From an uncultured Planctomycetales bacterium (lineage in GTDB: Bacteria > Planctomycetota > Planctomycetia > Pirellulales > Thermoguttaceae): DNA of 36,001 nt. Positions 1 through 6,217 of this stretch are shown here, piece by piece. The notes under the pieces were generated by a model. It had not been told where the DNA came from. It ran no database searches and saw nothing but the letters and a program-made list of their open reading frames with translations. A program made the position numbers and the translations under genes. The number at the start of each line of letters is the position of its first letter. Position 1 is the first letter of the stretch. The stretch is from assembly GCA_937889015.1 (NCBI GenBank), contig CALARR010000171.1, positions 1 through 36,001 on the forward strand. The letters run 5' to 3'.

Positions 1-74
1 CGCATTCAAACGTGCAGCATGAACCATTAGGATTTATTGGCGTTGCATGGCACCCGACGAACGACCGCGGCGCT

Positions 75-788
75 CTACTCGCCCTGATCGTTCACGCGGC
101 GTTGGTCCACCAGCCACTGGGCCAGTTCGGGGATGCCGTCCCCTTTGAGGGCCGAGACCTGCAGCACGGGGATCTCGGGGTTCAGCCGGCGCACGTCGTC
201 CACCACGCGCTCGGCGCGGAAGTTGGTCAGCGGCGCCAGGTCGCTCTTGGTGATCACGACCAGGTCCGAGCCCTGGAAGATGGCCGGGTACTTGACGATC
301 TTGTCGTCCCCTTCGGTGACGCTCAGCACGGCGATCCGCACGTGCTCGCCCAGGTCGAAGCCGGCCGTACACACCAGATTGCCCACATTTTCGATCACCA
401 GCAGGTCGATGGCCTGGTAGTCCAGGTCGGCGGTGGCGGCGGCGATCATGGCCGCATCCAGGTGGCAGGCCCCGTCGGTGTTGATCTGCACCACCGGCAC
501 GTTCAGGGCGGCGATGCGCTGGGCGTCGATCGAGCCGGCGATGTCGCCTTCGATCACGGCCGGACGCATAGCGCCGGAGGCCGGACGCATGGCGCCGGAG
601 GCTGGGCGCAAGGCGCCGGAGGCCCCTTTCAAGACGGCGAAGAGACCTTCCAGCAGCGTGGTCTTTCCGCAACCCGGTGAGCCGACGAGGTTGACCCCCA
701 ACACGCCTGCCGCGTCGAGCTTAGCGCGGTTTTCGGCGGCGAGCTGGTCATTGGCTTTGAGCAGTTTCTTGGCGGCGACGATCTTCAT
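75..788 (-). CDS. hypB: HypB, GTPase for hydrogenase nickel insertion
   Basis: SIMIBI-class GTPase that works with HypA to deliver nickel to the large subunit of [NiFe] hydrogenase in the cytoplasm. From the chosen start (MKIVAAKK) the protein has 237 residues. Walker A GSPGCGKTT is at 36-44 and the switch region VIEGD at 78-82. The family metal-site residues Cys108-His109 and Cys140 (ENVGNLVC) are present, as is the guanine-specificity motif TKSD at 180-183. The frame stays open to 839, but the extra 17 Pro/Ala-rich residues look unlike HypB, so the ATG at 788 is preferred. There is no N-terminal His-rich or CxxCGC nickel-storage segment. Last gene of the maturation group, 54 bp after hypA. 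Odd point: residues about 55-76, between the Walker A helix and VIEGD, are a repeated PASGAMR-type insert. Confidence 0.95.
   Translation of the reverse strand: MKIVAAKKLLKANDQLAAENRAKLDAAGVLGVNLVGSPGCGKTTLLEGLFAVLKGASGALRPASGAMRPASGAMRPAVIEGDIAGSIDAQRIAALNVPVVQINTDGACHLDAAMIAAATADLDYQAIDLLVIENVGNLVCTAGFDLGEHVRIAVLSVTEGDDKIVKYPAIFQGSDLVVITKSDLAPLTNFRAERVVDDVRRLNPEIPVLQVSALKGDGIPELAQWLVDQRRVNDQGE
561..623 (-). repeat. Three 21-bp tandem repeats inside hypB
   Basis: Three consecutive 21-bp units (561-581, 582-602, 603-623) share the core gcgccggagg and differ at a few positions. The period is seven codons, so the hypB frame is kept and the protein gains repeats of the form RPASGAM/RPASGAL. The two left units are nearly identical; the third is more diverged. 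Confidence 0.9.
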
Positions 789-842
789 GGCGGTAGGCTG
801 AGCAGGAGGTGCAGGCCCGCGCTGGCAAGCGATCGGCAATCG

Positions 843-1199
843 CTAGCCGCCGGGCTCTTCGAGTTCGATGGACTGCAACAGCAGGTCCCGGCCGCCTTCG
901 ATGCGGACCTGGACGCTGTTGCACTGGGGACACTGGGACGACAGATCCTCGATCGGCGTGCGCGCCCCGCAAGCGGCGCAGACCAGTTCTGCCGGCGGCT
1001 CGGTGATGCGCAGTTGGGCCTCGGCCAGGATGGTTCCGGGCGCGAGCAGTTCGAAGGCGAAGCGGATAGAATCGGCGTGCACGCCCGACAGCCGGCCGAT
1101 CACCAGGTCCAGTCCCAGCACCCGGCCGCGACAGCCCGAGTTGCGGACTTCGGCCTCGACTTGCTCGACCAGCGCCTGGACAATGGAGACTTCGTGCAC
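843..1199 (-). CDS. hypA: HypA, hydrogenase nickel metallochaperone
   Basis: HypA binds nickel through its N-terminal Met-His-Glu and hands it to the hydrogenase large subunit with HypB. The 118-residue length is normal. The protein begins MHEVSIVQ, giving the nickel-binding His2 and Glu3. The zinc domain has two CxxC pairs, CAAC near residue 74 and CPQC near 90. The start codon is GTG (complement of 1197-1199); no clear Shine-Dalgarno site precedes it, and the short repeat at 1206-1232 abuts it. It lies between the cyclic-nucleotide-binding-domain gene and hypB on the same strand, so it is probably cotranscribed with them. Confidence 0.96.
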   Translation of the reverse strand: MHEVSIVQALVEQVEAEVRNSGCRGRVLGLDLVIGRLSGVHADSIRFAFELLAPGTILAEAQLRITEPPAELVCAACGARTPIEDLSSQCPQCNSVQVRIEGGRDLLLQSIELEEPGG

Positions 1200-1205
1200 G
1201 AGAGA

Positions 1206-1232
1206 GCTATCAGCTTTCAGCGATCAGCTAGC
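1206..1232. repeat. Short interspersed repeat, copy 1
   Basis: Intergenic stretch containing gctatcag followed by cagctttcagcga. The same two blocks recur at 8255-8280 in another gap of the hydrogenase cluster. It fills most of the 50-bp space between hypA and the upstream gene. Function unknown; probably a small repetitive element. Confidence 0.5.
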
Positions 1233-1249
1233 GGACCGCAACCTGCAGT

Positions 1250-1696
1250 TCAGTCTACGGCCGCCAGTTGCACGCGCGCGCCTTCCAGGCGGTGGGCCAA
1301 GAGCTTGGCGACCTGCATCGCCAGCCGATAGCCCAACATTGGGTCGCGGTCGCACATGGCGCGCAGATCCTGGGCCTTGATGCGGATGAGTTGCGTGGAC
1401 TTGGTGGTGGTGCCCTCGGCGGTGGTCTTGTAAGGCTCGATCAGGGCCGACCAGACCAAGAGGTCGCCATCCACGAGCGTATCCACCGTTCGCATCTCGC
1501 CGCTTCCCAACTCGTACTGGATGTTCACCTCGCCCGAGACGATGATGAACAGGTGATTCGCCGGATCGCCGGTGCTGAAGATGCGTTTTTCCGCCGGGAT
1601 CGTGACCTCGTCGCACATCATGGCGACTTCCTTGAGGCTCTCATCGCTGATGCCGGCGAAATAGGGGTAGCGTCGCAACAGTTCGGGAGAAATCAT
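1250..1696 (-). CDS. Stand-alone cyclic nucleotide-binding domain protein
   Basis: A 148-residue protein consisting almost entirely of a CRP/FNR-type beta-barrel domain. Visible landmarks are FSTGDPANHLFIIVSGEVNI near residues 40-59, a VDTLVDGDLLVWSALI segment where the phosphate-binding cassette should lie, and a C-terminal helix KLLAHRLEGARVQL. There is no helix-turn-helix, so it is not a classical CRP transcription factor. The start has a good ribosome-binding site, ggagg six bases upstream. It sits between the maturation protease and hypA on the same strand. By context it could sense a ligand or redox state for the hydrogenase or act as a protein partner. Its ligand cannot be read from the sequence; the canonical Arg of cAMP-binding cassettes is not obvious. 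Confidence 0.88.
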   Translation of the reverse strand: MISPELLRRYPYFAGISDESLKEVAMMCDEVTIPAEKRIFSTGDPANHLFIIVSGEVNIQYELGSGEMRTVDTLVDGDLLVWSALIEPYKTTAEGTTTKSTQLIRIKAQDLRAMCDRDPMLGYRLAMQVAKLLAHRLEGARVQLAAVD

Positions 1697-1716
1697 GGGT
1701 AGCCTCCAGGTAGTTA

Positions 1717-1814
1717 TTGGATGTCAGAAAGGGATTGGCGTAGCTGTCGGACCCGTTGCCCTGGAAAGCCGGGCTCCCGATGGTCGCCCTCACGGCATTG
1801 TCCACCTGAGAGGC
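1717..1814. repeat. Dispersed repeat A, copy 1 (about 98 bp)
   Basis: This intergenic sequence matches 33635-33732 along its whole length with scattered substitutions. Shared blocks include cgtagctgtcg, ctcccgatggtcg and the two ends ttggatg and cctgag. It fills the gap between the cyclic-nucleotide-binding-domain gene and the protease gene. No coding capacity is apparent. Confidence 0.85.
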
Positions 1815-1823
1815 AATCAACGT

Positions 1824-2285
1824 CTACGGCACCCCCAGGATCTGCAAGACGATCTGCACCGCTTGAGGGATGGCTGCTTCGACCTCGGGAGTCAGTTGTT
1901 CACCAAAGGTCAGTATATCGGCCGCCTCGATTCCGACAAGGAAGATCTGGTCGTCGGCCGGCAGCGAAACGCGCGCCTGGCGTCCGAAGGCCAAGGCCGT
2001 GGGCAGGTTGACGTCATGGGCCGAGGCGCTGCGTTGGGTAGGGATGTCGCCGGGCGCCAGCCGATGCAGCGTGCCGGGGGGGGAGCCGGTGCAGATGGCG
2101 TCGATGACGATGGCCCGATCGAAGCCCACCATGCGCTCCATGAGACGCAGGCCGCCCCAGTGGTCTTCGCCGACCTCGATGTCCGGGCGATCGGCCAGCA
2201 GCGGGCGCAGCGCGGCGGCCACACGCAGTCCGACGCTGTCGTCGCTGACCAACGGATTGCCGAGGCCGAGGACTAGGGTTCTCAT
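1824..2285 (-). CDS. Hydrogenase maturation endopeptidase (HyaD/HycI family)
   Basis: Nickel-dependent endopeptidase that removes the C-terminal peptide of the [NiFe] hydrogenase large subunit once the metal centre is assembled. The 153-residue protein begins with the family motif GLGNPLVSDDSVG. The three expected nickel-checking ligands can be placed at Asp16, Asp62 (VIDA) and His90 (SAHDVNL). Its likely substrate is the nearby MvhA, which has 28 residues beyond the DPCxxCxxH motif. It is separated from mvhA by the toxin-antitoxin pair and from the next gene by repeat A. No strong ribosome-binding site is seen before the ATG at 2285. Confidence 0.93.
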   Translation of the reverse strand: MRTLVLGLGNPLVSDDSVGLRVAAALRPLLADRPDIEVGEDHWGGLRLMERMVGFDRAIVIDAICTGSPPGTLHRLAPGDIPTQRSASAHDVNLPTALAFGRQARVSLPADDQIFLVGIEAADILTFGEQLTPEVEAAIPQAVQIVLQILGVP

Positions 2286-2320
2286 GGGGCCGATCGTGAA
2301 TCAGGAAATCGTGGGTTCAT

Positions 2321-2611
2321 TCAGAGGAGTCGGCCGTGGTCCCGGGCACCGTGGAGAACTCGGGCAATCACAATCCCGTCGGGAAGGGGACGGTAGTAGA
2401 CGACGTAGGCTCCGATCGAAAAACTGCGGTACTGCCCGGAGGCAAACTCGGGGCGCCGCTGGCCCATTTCCGGCTGTGCGGCCAGTTGCGTGCAGCTCTG
2501 CTGAATCCTGTCCAGAAAACGGTCTGCGGCCGAGGGGTTCTCTTCGGCGATGTGATCCCAGAGCTCTTCCAAGTCTCGGTGGGCGAGTCGAGAATGCAGG
2601 AGTCTTGGCAT
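2321..2611 (-). CDS. RelE/ParE family toxin
   Basis: A 96-residue protein with the ParE/RelE fold signature. It has an N-terminal helical hairpin (AHRDLEELWDHIAEENPSAA), LAAQPEMGQRRPE in the middle, then beta strands ending YVVYYRPLPDGIVIARVLHG. Toxins of this superfamily poison gyrase (ParE) or cleave ribosome-bound mRNA (RelE). The pattern here is closer to ParE, but the target cannot be decided from sequence. It follows the antitoxin gene by 65 bp on the same strand, and the pair interrupts the hydrogenase cluster. The ribosome-binding site is weak, as is common for toxins made at lower level than the antitoxin. Confidence 0.88.
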   Translation of the reverse strand: MPRLLHSRLAHRDLEELWDHIAEENPSAADRFLDRIQQSCTQLAAQPEMGQRRPEFASGQYRSFSIGAYVVYYRPLPDGIVIARVLHGARDHGRLL

Positions 2612-2676
2612 GATGAACGGACGCGGCCGGGGTCAAACATGCCCATTCACGGGGCCCAAGACGGTCACCATCGCGA

Positions 2677-2949
2677 TCATCGCTCCTCCTGGCCATGCTT
2701 TTCCGACCGCCATGCGCGCCGAGCCGTCTTGATCTCCTCCATATCCAGGGGCAAGACTTCGCCCCGATCGATTTCGGCAATCCCCGCGTTCACGTCGCGG
2801 ACCAGTTGTTCCTGACGTTTGAGAAGCTCCACAGCCGAGTTCAGGGCATCGCCGCGGCTGGGAAAGACACCCCTGGCAACGGCATCTTCCAGATAGCGTT
2901 CGTTTTCGGGAGAGATGTTGCTGCTCATCGCGGAATTCCGCAGGTCCAT
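2677..2949 (-). CDS. ParD-like ribbon-helix-helix antitoxin
   Basis: A 90-residue protein with a short N-terminal ribbon-helix-helix region (ISPENERYLEDAVARGVF, then SRGDALNSAVELLK) and a charged helical C-terminal part, the layout of ParD antitoxins. These bind the toxin and repress their own promoter. The frame is open to 3069, but the start at 2949 is preferred because gggagg lies about six bases before it and the upstream translation is not protein-like. A second Met lies seven residues further in. It precedes the toxin gene, the usual order. The 128 bp between it and mvhA should hold its promoter. Confidence 0.85.
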   Translation of the reverse strand: MDLRNSAMSSNISPENERYLEDAVARGVFPSRGDALNSAVELLKRQEQLVRDVNAGIAEIDRGEVLPLDMEEIKTARRAWRSEKHGQEER

Positions 2950-3077
2950 GACAGCCTCCCGATATTGTAGTGGGGCTGTCCTGGCAAGTACAGCGCACGT
3001 CCGGCACCCGGTGGGGTGAGGCGAATGTCCGCCGCAACGGCCCATCACGCTGGATTCGCCATTCGCCACGCGTGGGG

Positions 3078-4547
3078 TCAGTCCACGTACTGCGAGACGC
3101 GCTCCACGACGGTCCCATCCGGACCGCGGAGGGTGATTTCCAGCGGCATCTGGCCGGGCAGGCTGTGCGTGGCGCAGCCGAAGCAGGGGTCGTAGGCTCG
3201 GAAGGCCATCTCGACCTTGTTCAGCAACCCCTCGGTGAGCTTCTTGCCCTTGCCGATCACGCCCTGGGCGGCCTTTTTGACCGACATGCAGATGGGTGCG
3301 TTGTTGTTGGTCGTGCCGACGATCAGGTTGACCTTGGTGAGGATGCCGCGTTCGTCGGTGGCATAGTGGTGCGTGAGCGTGCCGCGTGGGGCTTCGACGC
3401 AGCCCACACCCTCGGTCGGCGTTTGCGTGGGCAGCACGCGATAGTTGCTGCTGGTGATCTCGGGATCGGTGGCCAACTGCACCCAGCGCTCGGTGGCGTA
3501 GAGCAACTCGACGAGGCGCGCCCAGTGGGTGGCCAGGGTGTGGTGCACGGGCTTGCCGCCCAGCGTTTCGTAGAAGCGTTTGTACTCGGCGTTGGCCAGC
3601 GGGGTGGCCATGCCTTCGGCGGCGTTCAGCCGCGACAGGGGCGTGGCCTTGTAGACGCCCGAATCCTTGCCGTCGACCAGGCCCTTCCAGCCCACGGTCT
3701 TGAGGTAGGGGAACTTCAGATAGGACCAGGGCTCGACGCGCTCGGCGATGTACTTCTGGTAGTCGGCGGCGTCGTACTTGATGTGTTCCTTGCCGTCGGG
3801 ATCGGTGACGCGGATCTTGCCGTCGTAGAAGTTGACGCAGTTGTTGGCGTCGACCGTGCCCATGTTGTAGGTGCGATGGGTGTAGGCGTCGCCGGTGATG
3901 AGGGCCACGTAGTCGCTGTTTTTGAGGACCACATCCTCGAAGAGTTTGAGCGAGAACTTGGCGAACTCGATGGCCTCGCGGCCCAGCTTCTCGATTTCCT
4001 GGCGCTGTTCTTCGTTGATGCCGCGGCTGACCCCGCCCGGCAGACCCCAGTTGGGATGCACGCGCCGCCCGCCCATCATCTGGATCAGGTTATGGCCGTC
4101 GCGGCGCATCTTGATGACCTTGCCGCCGATTTCCAGGCCGACTTTGGCCACGACGCCGAGGATATTGCGTTCGGCCGGCGGGGCTTCGGGGCCGACGACG
4201 AAGTCGGGGCCGCCCAGGGCATAGAAGTGCGTGGTGTGATCGGTGGCGTAGAAGATGCTGTAGAACAGCTCGCGGAGCTTCTTGGCGGCCGGAGGCGGAT
4301 CGACGTGGAACACGCCGTCGATGGCCTTGGTGGCGGCCATGTGGTGGGCCTCGGGGCAGACCCCGCAGATCCGCGCGGTGAGGTTCGGCATGTCTTCGGC
4401 CGGCCGGCCCACGCAGAACTTCTCGAAGCCTCGGAGTTCGGGGATTTGCAGATAGGCGTTGGCCACGTCGCCTTCCTCGGTGAGGAAGATGTCGATCTTG
4501 CCGTGGCCTTCCAGCCGGGTGATGGGATCGATCGATACGCGTTTCAT
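3078..4547 (-). CDS. mvhA: [NiFe] hydrogenase large subunit, MvhA type
   Basis: Catalytic subunit with the Ni-Fe(CN)2CO centre, oxidising H2 in the cytoplasm. In 489 residues the N-terminal metal motif is RICGVCP with Cys61 and Cys64, and the C-terminal motif is DPCFGCATH with Cys455 and Cys458. The 28 residues after His461 (starting SLPGQMPLEI) form the peptide normally removed by a maturation protease, which is encoded nearby. The length, the lack of a Tat-dependent small subunit partner and the adjacent mvhD and hdr genes point to group 3 (Mvh-like, methyl-viologen-reducing) rather than a membrane-bound uptake enzyme. The start has aggagg nine bases upstream. It follows mvhG by 97 bp. Confidence 0.96.
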   Translation of the reverse strand: MKRVSIDPITRLEGHGKIDIFLTEEGDVANAYLQIPELRGFEKFCVGRPAEDMPNLTARICGVCPEAHHMAATKAIDGVFHVDPPPAAKKLRELFYSIFYATDHTTHFYALGGPDFVVGPEAPPAERNILGVVAKVGLEIGGKVIKMRRDGHNLIQMMGGRRVHPNWGLPGGVSRGINEEQRQEIEKLGREAIEFAKFSLKLFEDVVLKNSDYVALITGDAYTHRTYNMGTVDANNCVNFYDGKIRVTDPDGKEHIKYDAADYQKYIAERVEPWSYLKFPYLKTVGWKGLVDGKDSGVYKATPLSRLNAAEGMATPLANAEYKRFYETLGGKPVHHTLATHWARLVELLYATERWVQLATDPEITSSNYRVLPTQTPTEGVGCVEAPRGTLTHHYATDERGILTKVNLIVGTTNNNAPICMSVKKAAQGVIGKGKKLTEGLLNKVEMAFRAYDPCFGCATHSLPGQMPLEITLRGPDGTVVERVSQYVD

Positions 4548-4644
4548 GACGGCCGTCCTCCTAGTGGAACGGGCAGTGTTCTAACTGTGTGGATGGAAGT
4601 CTGTGCTCACTTGTTCGCCACGCCGTGGCGTGAAGCGTGTCTGG

Positions 4645-5637
4645 TCAATGGGACGCGGGCGCGCTGTCGGCCGGCTTCTTCTTGCGCCGCATGAGGCTCG
4701 AGGCCAGGCTGAAGCGGTAGAAGGTGCCGATCGGATCGGGAATCCCCTGGGCGATGATCCGGTCGATCTCTTCGTGGTCCTGCGAATCGATCACCGAAGC
4801 CAGGCCGGTCATCATCCGCGAACCGAAGTCCTCGACGCCTTCGTTGGCGCCGTGGCAGCCGATGCAGGGGGAGTTGACTTGCGGGCACAGCGCGCCGCAG
4901 CCGGCACGCGTGGCGATGCCGCAGCACAAGAGCCCCTGCTCCAGCAGGCAGGTCTCCGCATCGGGAAGGATCTCCCAGGTCCGCTTGAAGGCTTTGATCT
5001 TTTTCTCCGTGCGTTTCCGCGAGCACTCGTCGCAGACCGTGGTGTTCACGCCGATGGTCGCCCCCTTGGGCGGCAACTGGCCGGAGACGATGGCCGTGAC
5101 GGCCTTCCAGATGTTGTCGGCTTCGGGCGGGCAGCCGGGCAGATAGTAGTCCACGTCCACCGTCTGGCCGAGGGTCTTGAGCGTGTCGTAGAACATGGGC
5201 AAGTGCAGCTTGCCCTCGGGCATGTTCGTTTCCTGCTGCGGCCGAATGCCCTGGGGGTTTTCGGTAGCCGGGCTCTTGGTGTAGACCTCGTCGAAGATCT
5301 CTTCGCGGGTGTTCATGTTGCCCAGGCCGGGGATGCAGCCTTCGCTGGCGCAGGAGCCGAAGGCCACCAGGACCTTCGATTTGCGGCGCATGAGCTGGGC
5401 CATGTATTCCTGTTCGCTGGTGCGGATGCCGCCGTTGAACAGGCAGACGTCGATGGAGCCGTCGGCCATCTTTTCCACGTCGTGGACCTTGCCGTCGGCG
5501 GCGCAGGGCCAGAAGACGATGTCGAAGGCCGCGGCCACGTCGAGGATCTTCTCGTTGATGGCCAGGATGGAGATCTCGCAACCGCCGCAGGAGGCGGCCC
5601 AGTAGATGGCCAGTTTAGGCTTGGCAGCTTGACTCAT
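4645..5637 (-). CDS. mvhG: [NiFe] hydrogenase small subunit, MvhG type
   Basis: Electron-transfer subunit carrying the iron-sulfur chain from the NiFe site to MvhD. Of its 330 residues, Cys17, Cys20 (SCGGCEIS), Cys96 (GSCASEGC) and Cys169 (LPGCPP) fit the proximal [4Fe-4S] ligands. The C-terminal half has CDEC at 202-205, Cys230, Cys238/239, Cys247, Cys251 and SPCIGC at 258-261, enough for two more clusters. There is no twin-arginine signal, so the enzyme is cytoplasmic. Its start overlaps the mvhD stop by four bases (ATGA), showing translational coupling, and it has a ggagg site inside mvhD. The Lys/Pro-rich C-terminal tail (RRKKKPADSAPASH) is probably disordered. Confidence 0.96.
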   Translation of the reverse strand: MSQAAKPKLAIYWAASCGGCEISILAINEKILDVAAAFDIVFWPCAADGKVHDVEKMADGSIDVCLFNGGIRTSEQEYMAQLMRRKSKVLVAFGSCASEGCIPGLGNMNTREEIFDEVYTKSPATENPQGIRPQQETNMPEGKLHLPMFYDTLKTLGQTVDVDYYLPGCPPEADNIWKAVTAIVSGQLPPKGATIGVNTTVCDECSRKRTEKKIKAFKRTWEILPDAETCLLEQGLLCCGIATRAGCGALCPQVNSPCIGCHGANEGVEDFGSRMMTGLASVIDSQDHEEIDRIIAQGIPDPIGTFYRFSLASSLMRRKKKPADSAPASH

Positions 5638-6134
5638 GGCAGGACCTCCAACGCCTCTTCGTGTTCCTTGACGATATTGGCCAGGGCTTCCAGACGCTCA
5701 TCGCTCTCGGCCAGGTTGGCATGCCAGTTGAGCGGACCGAGTTTGCGGACGTCTTCGACGAACTTGTCGACGGCTTCGGCCAACTGCTGTCCTTCGGCGG
5801 CCGAGGCCCAGACCAGGCGGAAGCGGTCGGGCTCGACGCCCAGTTGCTTCAGCGAGTGCTCGATCATCGAGTAGCGGCGCATGGCCTTGTAGTTCTGTTC
5901 GATGTAGTGGCATTCGCCGGGATGGCAGCCGGCCATCATCACGGCATCGGCGCCCAGCGAAAAGGCCTTGAAAACGAACGTGGGATCGACGCGCCCGCTG
6001 CACATCACGCGAATGATCCGCACGTTGGGGGCGTGCTTGATGCGTGCCGAGCCCGCCAGGTCGGCGGCCCGGTACGAACACCAGTTGCACATGAACCCCA
6101 CGATTTTCGGCTCAAAGGTTGCTGTTTCAGCCAT
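5634..6134 (-). CDS. mvhD: MvhD, [2Fe-2S] link between hydrogenase and HdrA
   Basis: MvhD/FlpD family protein that passes electrons from the hydrogenase small subunit to the flavin of HdrA. In 166 residues the conserved cysteines are visible: Cys16 and Cys19 (CNWCSY), Cys45 (VMCSGRVD), Cys70 and Cys75 (GCHPGECHY), which ligate a [2Fe-2S] cluster in characterised homologues. The family residues RVDPTFVFKAFSLGADAV are well conserved. The C-terminal 30 residues are a charged helix. It lies between hdrA and mvhG, overlaps mvhG by four bases and starts 83 bp after hdrA ends. This order is strong evidence for a single Mvh-Hdr complex. Confidence 0.96.
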   Translation of the reverse strand: MAETATFEPKIVGFMCNWCSYRAADLAGSARIKHAPNVRIIRVMCSGRVDPTFVFKAFSLGADAVMMAGCHPGECHYIEQNYKAMRRYSMIEHSLKQLGVEPDRFRLVWASAAEGQQLAEAVDKFVEDVRKLGPLNWHANLAESDERLEALANIVKEHEEALEVLP

Positions 6135-6217
6135 GGTTCATTTGATCCTCATGAAGCCGCGACGGGAGCGTCGCGCGATCTGGTCCGCGGCCAACGGTCG
6201 CGGCTTGCTGACGGTGG

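Noticed and set aside
2970..4694. Long plus-strand open frame across mvhA (574 codons)
   Set aside because: It is the antisense shadow of mvhA; high GC keeps the frame open, and the translation is His/Val/Gly/Asp-rich with no family motif.
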